NCBI GenBank assembly: GCA_045106195.1
Contig: JBGCEH010000006.1
Location: forward strand, 186,001 to 250,000
Direction: 5' to 3'
Source: Granulosicoccus sp045106195
GTDB lineage: Bacteria > Pseudomonadota > Gammaproteobacteria > Granulosicoccales > Granulosicoccaceae
DNA length: 64,000 nucleotides
Shown one piece after another: positions 54,230 through 63,224 of this stretch. The notes beneath the pieces were generated by a model that ran no database searches, was not told where the DNA came from, and worked only from the letters and a program-made list of their open reading frames with translations. The number at the start of each line of letters is the position of its first letter. Position 1 is the stretch's first letter. Made by a program: the position numbers and the translations under genes.

Positions 54230-56023
54230 ATGACAGCAACAGAACCTTCTGATCTCAATGATGCCGCTCTGCGCGACCACGCCGTAGCCGCAGCACGTGG
54301 CCATGAACCCTTCGAGCTACTGATCACCGGTGGCATGATCTTCGACGCCGTAACAGGAGAGACACGTACAGCCGACATTGGCATCGTCGGTGGCCTGATC
54401 GCCAGTGTTCATACCGGCGGGCACAACGATGGACAATGCAAGAATGCTCGCACTTGCATTAATGCGACAGGCTTGATCGCCATACCCGGTCTCATCGACA
54501 CGCACATGCATATCGAAAGCTCGATGGTCACACCGGCGCGCTATGCCGATGCAGTATTGCCACGCGGGGTGACTACCATCGTCTGGGATCCACACGAACT
54601 GGGGAATGTCCATGGACTATCCGGCGTTGACTGGGCCATTGAAGCCTGTCGTCCGCTGGATCTGCGCGTCATCCTGTTAGCACCATCTTGCGTTCCGTCG
54701 GCACCGGGACTCGAACGCGGCGGCGCTGATTTCACCCCCGATACAATGGAACAACTACTGGCACGTGCCGAAATTGGTGGCGTTGCTGAAGTTATGAACA
54801 TGCACGGCGTTATCCACCGTGAAACCCGAATGAGTGGCATCGTACAAGCCGGACTTGCAAGCAGTAAACCGGTTTTTGGTCACGCGCGCGGGTTAAAAGA
54901 AGAGTCACTCGCAGCCTTTATGGCAGCCGGCGTCATCAGTGATCACGAAATCACCTCTGCAGACGATCTCATGCAAAAACTGCGTGCTGGTATCGGCATA
55001 GAACTGCGCGGCTCACACGATCATCTGCTACCCGAATGTGTGCAAGCCCTGAATACGCTAGGCATGCTGCCCTCCAGTCTGACACTATGCACCGATGACG
55101 TCTTTCCTGATGATCTTTACCACCACGGCGGTCTTGACGACGTGGTGCGCCGCCTGATTGCTTACGGCATGCCGTCGAGTTGGGCCTTGCGTGCTGCAAC
55201 CTACCATGCATCACTCAGGCTATCGCGACCGGACTTGGGGCTGATTGCCCCCGGACGACGCGCCGATATTGCCCTGGTGGATTCGTTGCAGTCACTTAAA
55301 AGTCAACATGTCATCGCAAACGGCAAACAGGTGGCGTCCGGTGGACACTGCCTCACACCCGCCGCTGCTATCCCACCTGCACCCCTGGCATCGTCAGTCA
55401 AACTTGACAAGTTGCACGCTGTTGATTTTCGTATCTCCGCCCCTGAAAATCTTTCCCGTGTCACAGTACGGGCAATCGCCAAACCACGCTTTACCGAACA
55501 TACCCTGGTGGCGGCTGAAATCGCCGAAGGATATATCATCCCCCCAAACGATGTGACCCTGATGGCCGTGGTACATCGGCATGGAAAAGTCACGACGGCT
55601 CCCGCCGTATGCTTTCTGAAACACTGGGGCCAGTGGAATGGCGCCTTTGCTACAACCGTATCCCACGACTGCCATAACCTCACCGTCTTCGGCGGCAACG
55701 AAGAAGACCTCGCACTGGCAAGCAACGCCGTGATAGACATGCAAGGCGGCATGGCCGTAGCGAAGTCCGGCAAAGTATTGCAACGCCTTCCACTTCCGCT
55801 ATCCGGATTACTATCAGAGACCTCGCTACAGGAAACCGCCGTGCAATTCGAGGCGATCCGACAGGCCATGGACCAGGTTGTACAGTGGCAGCCGCCATAC
55901 CTGGTTTTCAAAGCCTGTTTCGGCGCATCCCTGGCATGCAATGCAGGCCCCCACCTGACCGACATGGGAATCGTTGATGCAGCGCTTGGCCCGACTCCAC
56001 TTGAAATAGTTGTCGCCTCTTAA
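54230..56023 (+). CDS. ade: Adenine deaminase
   Basis: Start at the ATG at 54230, just past the nucleoside hydrolase stop, with AAGG upstream; 597 residues. Metal-binding motifs of the amidohydrolase superfamily: GLIDTHMHIESSMVTPARY, TIVWDPHELGNVHG, VFGHARGLK and LCTDDVFPDDLYHHGG. The adenine-deaminase C-terminal domain includes VSHDCHNLTVFGGNEEDLAL. It converts adenine to hypoxanthine and ammonia. Last gene of the importer operon. Confidence 0.95.
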   Translation: MTATEPSDLNDAALRDHAVAAARGHEPFELLITGGMIFDAVTGETRTADIGIVGGLIASVHTGGHNDGQCKNARTCINATGLIAIPGLIDTHMHIESSMVTPARYADAVLPRGVTTIVWDPHELGNVHGLSGVDWAIEACRPLDLRVILLAPSCVPSAPGLERGGADFTPDTMEQLLARAEIGGVAEVMNMHGVIHRETRMSGIVQAGLASSKPVFGHARGLKEESLAAFMAAGVISDHEITSADDLMQKLRAGIGIELRGSHDHLLPECVQALNTLGMLPSSLTLCTDDVFPDDLYHHGGLDDVVRRLIAYGMPSSWALRAATYHASLRLSRPDLGLIAPGRRADIALVDSLQSLKSQHVIANGKQVASGGHCLTPAAAIPPAPLASSVKLDKLHAVDFRISAPENLSRVTVRAIAKPRFTEHTLVAAEIAEGYIIPPNDVTLMAVVHRHGKVTTAPAVCFLKHWGQWNGAFATTVSHDCHNLTVFGGNEEDLALASNAVIDMQGGMAVAKSGKVLQRLPLPLSGLLSETSLQETAVQFEAIRQAMDQVVQWQPPYLVFKACFGASLACNAGPHLTDMGIVDAALGPTPLEIVVAS

Positions 56024-56378
56024 AGTTAATTATGTCGACATTCAGTGATGAAACAAATCAAGCATTTATTTTCTTTCTGCACCTTCTTTCTGCACCCGAT
56101 AGTCTTCGCACAAACGCTCAAGTTGTGACACTGAAGCGTCCAGTGCTGCATGGCATAAACCAGCTTCGTTTTCATCATTAACAACTTGCTTCAGCAAGCG
56201 AATGTTTGACCAATTGCAGAGAAAGCCGCCGGATGCCAGACCTATTTTTTCGCACCATCACAGAATGCATTATTCCATGACGTCGAGAAACTTAGATCCA
56301 TGAATCCTGATTATAAAATTGACAACCTGACTGACCTGCAAAAGCTTTTCTAACGAAAGCATTTCCAACATGAGAGCT
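56024..56378. other. Gene-poor spacer between convergent adenine deaminase and M20 genes
   Basis: A 355-base gap. A minus-strand frame of about 64 codons (roughly 56260 to 56066) is open and ends LERLCEDYRVQKEGAERK, but it has no ATG, GTG or RBS. It could be a decayed gene end. No repeats or clear terminator seen. Confidence 0.35.
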
Positions 56379-57545
56379 CTACACAGGCAACGCTGTCTCT
56401 ACCAGGTTGACCCAGTAGTTCACGCCCGTAGCAATGGCATCATCGTTGAAGTCATAGGAGGTGTTGTGGTGTAAAGCGCCATCGATAGCAGGGCCGTTGC
56501 CTAGCCAGACGTAACAGCCGGGAATATTCTGACTGAAGAAGGCGAAATCGTCACCGGCGGTTGAGCGCGGAAAGTCGGTGACAACCGGTTTGGGACAAGT
56601 ACGTTCTGCCGCTTTAAAGGCCACGGCAGTCGCCCGTACATCGTTAATCACCGGGGGAATGCGTCGGATGTATTCATAGCTTGCACGCATACCGAATGTC
56701 TGTGCAATGCCTTGTGCCACACGGCCAATCTCGGCTTCGAGTTGGTCACGTACTTCAGGCGTATAAGCTCGTGCAGTTCCGCCGATGTTCACGGTGTCGG
56801 GGATGACGTTTAGTGCTTCCGGGTCGCCACCGTGCACCGAGCATGCGCTAACGACTGCCGGTTGCAGCGGGTCAACACATCGGGCCGGGATGGTTTGTAG
56901 CGCGGTGATGAAGTGTGCACTTGCAGTAACGGCATCACGTCCAAGGTGAGGTTTGGCGCCATGTGTGCCCACTCCATGAAAACTGACACGCCACGAGTCC
57001 GAGCTGGCCAGTTGCGGTCCCTTGACAACAGCCATTTCATCAACGGCAAGTCCGGGCATGTTGTGTAGACCGAACACGCTGTCGCATGGGAACAGCTCGA
57101 ACAGCCCATCCTCAACCATGCGCAATGCGCCTCCACGCCCCTCTTCTGCAGGTTGAAAAATGCAGTGAACCTTGCCCGAGAAGTTAAGCGTTTCTGCAAG
57201 CGTCAGTGCCGCCCCGAGTAACATGACAGTATGTCCGTCATGGCCGCAGGCATGCATTTTTCCCGGATAGACAGATTGATAGGGCCGCGTAGCTTTTTCG
57301 CTCATCGCCAGAGCGTCGATGTCGGCTCGCAATCCGATACTGGATTGTCCAGTACCTGCGTCGAGAGTGGCTACCAGGCCAGTACCGCCGAGACCTCGAT
57401 GTACTTGCACTCCAGCGCCTTCGAGCACGTTCGCAATCAGATCACTGGTACGTTGCTCTTCAAAACCCAGCTCTGGATGGGCATGCAGATCGTGGCGCAA
57501 TGATCGCAATAGCGCTAAATCGACTAGCGGGGCTGATTCGTTCAT
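56379..57545 (-). CDS. M20 amidohydrolase (hippurate hydrolase/aminoacylase type)
   Basis: A 388-residue metallo-amidohydrolase. Conserved metal residues appear as LRADIDALAM, KMHACGHDGHTVMLLGAAL, FQPAEEGRGGALRMVEDG, and the late His in GDDFAFFSQNIPGCYVWLGN. Such enzymes cleave N-acyl amino acids and related amides. Cytoplasmic, as no signal is seen. It faces the purine operon in the opposite direction; a link to purine breakdown (for example ureidoglycolate-type amides) is possible but unproven. Confidence 0.88.
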   Translation of the reverse strand: MNESAPLVDLALLRSLRHDLHAHPELGFEEQRTSDLIANVLEGAGVQVHRGLGGTGLVATLDAGTGQSSIGLRADIDALAMSEKATRPYQSVYPGKMHACGHDGHTVMLLGAALTLAETLNFSGKVHCIFQPAEEGRGGALRMVEDGLFELFPCDSVFGLHNMPGLAVDEMAVVKGPQLASSDSWRVSFHGVGTHGAKPHLGRDAVTASAHFITALQTIPARCVDPLQPAVVSACSVHGGDPEALNVIPDTVNIGGTARAYTPEVRDQLEAEIGRVAQGIAQTFGMRASYEYIRRIPPVINDVRATAVAFKAAERTCPKPVVTDFPRSTAGDDFAFFSQNIPGCYVWLGNGPAIDGALHHNTSYDFNDDAIATGVNYWVNLVETALPV

Positions 57546-57643
57546 GGTGATATCGCCAAAAGTGATGTCGTCAAACTCTGTCGAACACTATACTCTCCAA
57601 GCGTTTCTGCAAAAACCGCCCTTAGAACTCAACCACAGTGCGC

Positions 57644-58357
57644 ATGCAAAACCCCACCGACCTGAAAGCGCATGAATTCTGGCAAAGAATCGAGCCTCCC
57701 GGCACGTACGAACTGCAGCCGGATAGAGGGTTTCAGACCGCTTACCCGGCAAGCTTTAGCGATGGCAGTCAATTGTTGTTGCCGATTCGTGAGCGTGATG
57801 GTGGCAAATACGCTCTGGCTTCATTGATCATCAACCAGGCGAACTTTGCCGTGGTGGATGCCTTGGCGAGCGCACTAGCTGATCAGCTCATCGAAAAACA
57901 GATTCAGTTGCTTATCGGTATACCCACTCTGGGCCTGACACTGGCAGAAGCAACGGCCCGAAACATGGGGCATGACAGGTACATTGCACTGGGGACTTCA
58001 CGCAAGTTCTGGTATGACGATGCCTTGTCGGTGCCAATGCGCTCGGTCACCAGCCCCGGTCAGCAAAAACAGCTTTTTATCGATCCTCGGCTGTTGCCGT
58101 TGCTGACGAACAAGCGTATCGCCGTCGTTGATGATGTCATCAGCACGGGTAGCTCGATGGTGGCAGCGTTAAGCTTGATGGAAAGATGTGGTGTACAACC
58201 TTTGGCAATCGGGTGTGCAATGCGGCAGAGTGATGTCTGGCACGACGCGTTGGCGCGAACATTACCGGGAATCGAGCGATGCGTTATTTCTCCGCTGACC
58301 TCACCGCAGCTTATTGCTCACCCAGACGGAGGATGGATGGCCGATACGCGTCGTTAA
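57644..58357 (+). CDS. Phosphoribosyltransferase-like protein
   Basis: A 237-residue protein, start at the ATG at 57644 (GTG six bases earlier possible). The PRPP-binding signature IAVVDDVISTGSSMVAAL is perfect (hydrophobics, DD, STGSS), near residue 162. LLIGIPTLGLTLAEATARN precedes it as in adenine/xanthine PRTases. Such enzymes join a base to PRPP. With the nucleoside hydrolase and adenine deaminase nearby it would complete salvage, though its base is not determined. Confidence 0.82.
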   Translation: MQNPTDLKAHEFWQRIEPPGTYELQPDRGFQTAYPASFSDGSQLLLPIRERDGGKYALASLIINQANFAVVDALASALADQLIEKQIQLLIGIPTLGLTLAEATARNMGHDRYIALGTSRKFWYDDALSVPMRSVTSPGQQKQLFIDPRLLPLLTNKRIAVVDDVISTGSSMVAALSLMERCGVQPLAIGCAMRQSDVWHDALARTLPGIERCVISPLTSPQLIAHPDGGWMADTRR

Positions 58358-58507
58358 CGTCATCACCCTGTCACATAGAAAGCACAGGATGCTCCAGATC
58401 AGCTATCGCTCCGCAGACCAGATAAACTACCTCCCATTGTTATGTTTGCTCAATCTCCGACACCCACAACGTCAAAACCTGCCTCCAGACCCAGTAACGA
58501 TACGGCC

Positions 58508-59194
58508 ATGCCAGCGCATATCCTGAACGTTGAAGACGAATCCGCTATTCGTGACATGGTGAGCTTTGCGCTTGAACGTCACGGACACGTTATTCACGCG
58601 GCAGCCACAGTCTCAGAGGCGCGAAACCTGATGGGCACGCAGAAGATGGATCTGGCTATCATCGACTGGATGTTACCGGGCGGCAGTGGTCTGGAGTTTG
58701 TACGTTTTTTGCGCAAGAACGAGCTGTACGCCAACCTGCCTATCATCATGCTCACGGCCCGGACCGAGGAGCGCGACATCACAGCAGGCCTTGATGCAGG
58801 TGCCGATGACTACGTGACCAAACCCTTCTCGCCACGTGAGCTGCAGTCGCGGATAAAAGCCTTGTTGCGGCGCAGCAGCAATTTTCACGATAGCGATGAA
58901 TTAAAACGCGGACCGCTGGCACTGAGTTTGTCGGCTCACAGGCTCAAGGCAGATGGTCAGGAGGTCGATCTTGGACATACTGAATTCAAACTACTGGCGT
59001 TCTTCATGCAACACCCCGATCGCGTATACAGTCGGTCTCAGCTCCTCGATCATGTCTGGGGGCCCGGCACATTTATTGAAGAACGCACTGTCGATGTGCA
59101 TATATTACGACTTCGCAAGAGCCTTAAGCCCTTTGAGGCCGATTCTCTGCTGGAAACTGTCCGCGGAGCGGGCTATAGGCTGCGAGCCACGTAA
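58508..59194 (+). CDS. phoB: Phosphate regulon response regulator PhoB
   Basis: Start at the ATG at 58508 (MPAHILNVEDESAIRDMVSF), as in PhoB; an upstream ATG adds 22 residues. 228 residues: receiver with Asp in LAIIDWMLPGGSGLEF and Lys in DDYVTKPFSPREL, then OmpR-type winged helix VDLGHTEFKLLAFFMQHPDR to ERTVDVHILRLRKSLK. It activates pst and other phosphate-starvation genes when phosphorylated by PhoR, next gene. Confidence 0.95.
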   Translation: MPAHILNVEDESAIRDMVSFALERHGHVIHAAATVSEARNLMGTQKMDLAIIDWMLPGGSGLEFVRFLRKNELYANLPIIMLTARTEERDITAGLDAGADDYVTKPFSPRELQSRIKALLRRSSNFHDSDELKRGPLALSLSAHRLKADGQEVDLGHTEFKLLAFFMQHPDRVYSRSQLLDHVWGPGTFIEERTVDVHILRLRKSLKPFEADSLLETVRGAGYRLRAT

Positions 59195-59241
59195 CAAAAC
59201 GGTATCATCCGCACCATGAAACGCGCGCCCAAAGCCATGCC

Positions 59242-60558
59242 ATGTTCAGCACCAATTTAAAGACTGAGCTCACCTGGTTCTTCTGGGGTTGGGTCCTCGC
59301 GCTGATGGTCGGTCTGATCATCAACTGGCCTGCCATCACCCTGTTGCTATACGTCTGCGGTTACGTGGCGTGGCTTCTTTATCGGATGGAAACCATTGTT
59401 GGCTGGCTTCGCACCGGGGCAAAGGCCGGCCGTGCGCCCTACAGCTATGGGCTGACTGACGAAATGGTACAGCTGATTCATCGTGAGAAAAAATACAGCC
59501 GCAAGCAAAAAAACCGGTTCAGGCGATCGCTATCCCAGTTCAATACGCTCGCCGCCAACCTGCCCGATGCCATCATCGTCCTTGACAACGATTACGAAAT
59601 TCGCTGGAGCAACCCGGCTGCCCGCACGCTCCTGAACATTCATCCCGAGAAAGATCGTGGCCAGCGCATCGACAACCTTATTCGTAACCCGGTATTCAGT
59701 GAGTTTCTTGATGAGAAGAACGAGAACGTCGAGGCGGAAATCCAGGGTCCCACTGCCGCCGACCGGGTTCTCACCGTGCGCAAGGTACCCAACAAGAATC
59801 ACATGACCGTGCTTATCGCTGCTGACATCACGCAAAGGGCGAAGGTGCGGGAAATGCGCAAGGCATTTGTGGGCGATGTCTCTCACGAGCTGCGTACCCC
59901 CCTGACGGTGATACGCGGCTACCTGGAAATGCTGCAGGAGCACGAGAATCTGGACCCGCCTGTCAGGGAAGCGCTCAAAGAGGTCTCCACGCAATCGGAC
60001 AGAATGCGTGGCATCGTCGATGCCTTGCTTGAGCTGTCCAAGTTGGAATCCAATCCGCTGGGTGAACATGAAGGCGAGCCGGTGAACATCGCTGCCATGG
60101 TCCACGCCATGATAGTTCCACTGAAAAATGAGGCGCCGGAACACCGGTTTCAACTACATCTTGACGAATCGCTTGTGATCATTGGCTCCGAGCAGGAACT
60201 CTATAGTGCCTGTAACAACCTTCTCACCAATGCAATAAAGTACACGAGTGCGGGAACCACCATTACGGTTACCTGGGCCATCGATCGGAAGGGTACGGCA
60301 CAATACAGCGTTGCGGACAACGGGGCGGGAATAGAGCCTCGCCATCTGTCGCGTCTCAGCGAGCGGTTCTACCGTGTTGATACTGGCCGCTCTCGTGAAC
60401 AGGGCGGTACTGGCCTTGGCCTTGCCATCGTAAAACATGCTGTTCAGCGGCACGGTGGCCGTCTTGAGATCAGGAGTACACCCGGAAGTGGATCTCAGTT
60501 TACGGCTCTGTTCCCCGACAGCCGTGTGCAAGTGGTACAACAAGTTGCCAACCAATAG
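59242..60558 (+). CDS. phoR: Phosphate regulon sensor kinase PhoR
   Basis: A 438-residue membrane histidine kinase. Two N-terminal membrane segments (FFWGWVLALMVGLIINWPAI and ALLYVCGYVAW-type), a PAS domain (LPDAIIVLDNDYEIRWSNPA), HisKA with phospho-acceptor His in DVSHELRTPLTVIRGYLEML, and the ATPase boxes NLLTNAIKYT, DNGAGI and GGTGLGLAIVKH. It senses phosphate through the Pst system and controls PhoB. 47 bases after phoB. Confidence 0.95.
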   Translation: MFSTNLKTELTWFFWGWVLALMVGLIINWPAITLLLYVCGYVAWLLYRMETIVGWLRTGAKAGRAPYSYGLTDEMVQLIHREKKYSRKQKNRFRRSLSQFNTLAANLPDAIIVLDNDYEIRWSNPAARTLLNIHPEKDRGQRIDNLIRNPVFSEFLDEKNENVEAEIQGPTAADRVLTVRKVPNKNHMTVLIAADITQRAKVREMRKAFVGDVSHELRTPLTVIRGYLEMLQEHENLDPPVREALKEVSTQSDRMRGIVDALLELSKLESNPLGEHEGEPVNIAAMVHAMIVPLKNEAPEHRFQLHLDESLVIIGSEQELYSACNNLLTNAIKYTSAGTTITVTWAIDRKGTAQYSVADNGAGIEPRHLSRLSERFYRVDTGRSREQGGTGLGLAIVKHAVQRHGGRLEIRSTPGSGSQFTALFPDSRVQVVQQVANQ

Positions 60559-60671
60559 GCAAATATAGAAGGAAATCCCGGCTCGATGCTTCTGTGTAAC
60601 AGTGGTGTCATATTCGGGTCCGATACTTCGGTTGGTTGCGATGTGCAACCTCAACTTTAGAGAGACGCTTC

Positions 60672-61706
60672 ATGAAAAAGACTCTGCTACTTGCTGGAAC
60701 TGCCGCCGTTGTCAGTGCTTTTGCAGCCAACGCATTCGCGCGCGACAGCATCAGCATCGTCGGTTCTTCCACTGTTTACCCCTTTGCAACCGTGGTCGCT
60801 GAGCGCTTCGGAAAAACCTCGAGTTTCTCAACCCCGAAAATTGAAGCTACCGGCTCCGGTGGCGGTTTGAAGTTGTTCTGTTCAGGCATTGGCGTGAACA
60901 CGCCAGACATCACCAATGCTTCGCGCCGCATTAAAAAGAGCGAGTACGAGATGTGCCAGCGTAATGGCGTAACCGATGTTGTTGAGGTGTTAATCGGATT
61001 TGACGGCATCGCAGTCGCCAACTCGGTCAATGCGGATCAATTTGACATGACAACAAAGGATCTGTATCTGGCTCTGGCGAAGATGGTACCCAATCCGGAT
61101 GGCTCTGAAACCGTTGTTGAAAATCCGTATACAAAGTGGTCTGAAGTCAACCCTGACCTGCCCGCCATTGACATCGAGGTGCTAGGACCGCCTCCCACAT
61201 CCGGTACGCGTGATGCATTTGCAGAGCTTGCCATGGAAGGTGGTTGCAAGGCCTTCGATTTCATCACCAACATGGAAAGCGATCAGTTCAAGTCCACCTG
61301 TCACACCATGCGTGAAGACGGTGTCTACATCGAAGCCGGTGAAAACGACAATCTGATTGTTCAAAAACTGGAAGCCAACCCTGATGCCCTGGGCATCTTC
61401 GGCTTCAGTTTTCTCGAGCAGAACGAAGACAAAGTACAAAGCTCGATTATTGACGGTTACACAGCAGATTTCGACGCTATTGCCGACGGTGATTACAGCA
61501 TTTCACGTCCGCTTTATTTCTACGTCAAGGCGCAACACGTTGGAACGGTTCCGGGCATCGAAGAGTATCTGGCAGCGTTCACCAGCGAGCAGGCCTGGGG
61601 TGATGACGGTTACCTGACCGACAAAGGCATGATTCCTCTACCGGAAGAACAGCGAGACGAAATTGCAGCACAGGTAAAGAGACTGGAGAATCTGGTTCTG
61701 AACTAG
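60672..61706 (+). CDS. pstS: Phosphate ABC transporter substrate-binding protein
   Basis: Start at the ATG at 60672: signal peptide MKKTLLLAGTAAVVSAFAAN cut near residue 23 (FARD). 344 residues; the phosphate-binding loops are ISIVGSSTVYPFATVVAERF, IEATGSGGGLKLFCSGIG and GPPPTSGTRDAFAELA. It belongs to the SphX-like branch, lacking the TGAGSS motif of E. coli PstS. Heads the pstSCA run after phoR. Confidence 0.94.
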   Translation: MKKTLLLAGTAAVVSAFAANAFARDSISIVGSSTVYPFATVVAERFGKTSSFSTPKIEATGSGGGLKLFCSGIGVNTPDITNASRRIKKSEYEMCQRNGVTDVVEVLIGFDGIAVANSVNADQFDMTTKDLYLALAKMVPNPDGSETVVENPYTKWSEVNPDLPAIDIEVLGPPPTSGTRDAFAELAMEGGCKAFDFITNMESDQFKSTCHTMREDGVYIEAGENDNLIVQKLEANPDALGIFGFSFLEQNEDKVQSSIIDGYTADFDAIADGDYSISRPLYFYVKAQHVGTVPGIEEYLAAFTSEQAWGDDGYLTDKGMIPLPEEQRDEIAAQVKRLENLVLN

Positions 61707-61774
61707 CCATTAACGCTACAATTGTTGATCAGCACCACCGGGTCGCCTAGTCAATCGCGTTTGCCAAAGCATAT

Positions 61775-61798
61775 GCAACAGCACTTGCAACAGCACTT
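61775..61798. repeat. 12-bp tandem repeat in the pstS-pstC gap
   Basis: GCAACAGCACTT occurs twice in tandem, exactly, in the 129-base gap between pstS and pstC. A short GC-rich then T-rich stretch (61804-61820) follows and could attenuate, but no strong terminator hairpin is seen. Confidence 0.6.
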
Positions 61799-61835
61799 GA
61801 TTGGGCGGCCTCTGCTTTTTTGAGACAGACACTTC

Positions 61836-63224
61836 ATGTCAGCTACAACCCTTCTACTCGTCGCCCTGGCGTTGGCAGCGGCAAGCTTTGCTTACGGTCG
61901 CATGACCGCTTTCAAAATTGCCCAGCAAAACGGTGGTATGAAAGCCATGCATTCGCTGCCCAGCCACTACGGCATGATGGTCGCCATGTGGTGTGCACTA
62001 CCGGCACTGGCCATCATCATTGTCTGGAAGCTGTTTGAGCCTGCTATCGTCAGCAACTTGCTTGACAGGGCAATCCCGCAGAACATTCTCGACGCCGGAC
62101 CCAAATCGGTTGAGCTATACAAGAACGATATAGGCAACCTCGTTGACAGCGACAAAATAGCGGGTATCACGGACATGGCCAAGCAGGAAGCAGCACAAAT
62201 GCTGAGCAACCTGCGGCAAACCAGTGCCTGGGCATTGGTGGTGCTCGCCTTGAGTGCTGCCATTGCGGGTGCAAGGGTGGCACTAAAACGTATCAAGCCT
62301 ACAACGCCTGCACGCCATAACGTAGAACGCGTGGTTCGCATCTTTTTAATTAGCTGTGCATCACTGGCCATATTGACTACGCTTGGCATTGTATTGTCAG
62401 TGCTGTTCGAATCCATTCGCTTCTTTCAGCAAGTGAGTATTATCGACTTCATTACGGGTACCAAATGGAGTCCACAGACAGCCATCCGGGTCGATCAGGT
62501 TGGCTCATCAGGCGCCTTTGGTGCCGTACCTTTGTTTGTCGGTACGTTGCTTATTTCATTTATTGCCATGATTGTGGCGGTACCCTTCGGATTGATGTCC
62601 GCTATCTATCTGGCAGAGTACGCCTCGCGTCCAGTGCGCAACGTAGTCAAACCACTTCTTGAAATACTGGCAGGAATTCCGACGGTTGTTTACGGTTTTT
62701 TTGCAGCACTGACAGTAGCACCTGCATTACGCGGTTTTGGTGACGCGCTGGGGCTCAGTGTCTCTTCCGAAAGTGCACTGGCTGCGGGTGCTGTAATGGG
62801 CATCATGATTATTCCGTTTGTGTCATCGCTTTCCGATGATGTCATTACGGCGGTGCCGCAAGCCATGCGTGACGGTGCATATGCATTGGGTGCGACAAAA
62901 TCGGAGACCGTCCGGCAGGTGGTTATTCCCGCCGCACTACCGGGGATTGTCGGAGGAGTTCTACTGGCAGTGTCACGGGCAATTGGTGAGACCATGATTG
63001 TGGTGATGGCCGCAGGCCTTGCTGCCAACATAACCGCCAATCCGCTGGAGGCGGTGACAACGGTTACGGTGCAAATCGTGACATTGCTGACCGGTGATCA
63101 GGAATTTGATACAGCAAAGACTCTGGCAGCCTTTGCTCTGGGACTCATGCTGTTCGTCGTCACGCTATGTCTTAACGTCATTGCACTGCATGTGGTGCGA
63201 AAATACCGGGAGCAATACGAATGA
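61836..63224 (+). CDS. pstC: Phosphate ABC transporter permease PstC
   Basis: A 462-residue permease, long owing to an N-terminal region with extra membrane segments and a periplasmic loop (residues 1-150), as in the PstC of many marine Proteobacteria. Core: ALVVLALSAAIAGARVAL, FGAVPLFVGTLLISFIAMIV and the EAA-like loop MRDGAYALGATKSETVRQVV. It forms the channel with PstA and overlaps pstA by ATGA. Confidence 0.93.
   Translation: MSATTLLLVALALAAASFAYGRMTAFKIAQQNGGMKAMHSLPSHYGMMVAMWCALPALAIIIVWKLFEPAIVSNLLDRAIPQNILDAGPKSVELYKNDIGNLVDSDKIAGITDMAKQEAAQMLSNLRQTSAWALVVLALSAAIAGARVALKRIKPTTPARHNVERVVRIFLISCASLAILTTLGIVLSVLFESIRFFQQVSIIDFITGTKWSPQTAIRVDQVGSSGAFGAVPLFVGTLLISFIAMIVAVPFGLMSAIYLAEYASRPVRNVVKPLLEILAGIPTVVYGFFAALTVAPALRGFGDALGLSVSSESALAAGAVMGIMIIPFVSSLSDDVITAVPQAMRDGAYALGATKSETVRQVVIPAALPGIVGGVLLAVSRAIGETMIVVMAAGLAANITANPLEAVTTVTVQIVTLLTGDQEFDTAKTLAAFALGLMLFVVTLCLNVIALHVVRKYREQYE

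Noticed and set aside
55303..55965. 220-residue minus-strand frame opposite adenine deaminase
   Set aside because: Shadow with Cys/Arg-rich composition typical of antisense frames.
56066..56260. Open minus-strand frame of about 64 codons between ade and the M20 gene
   Set aside because: No start codon or RBS and no recognised family; kept only as a remark on the spacer.
58370..58395. Possible Pho box before phoB (CTGTCACATAGAAAGCACAG)
   Set aside because: Only the first half matches; the second 7-mer is not CTGTCAT-like. The similar candidate at 60592-60612 before pstS has wrong spacing (13 instead of 11).
59530..60153. 207-residue minus-strand frame opposite phoR
   Set aside because: Shadow of phoR's HisKA/PAS region with no family match.
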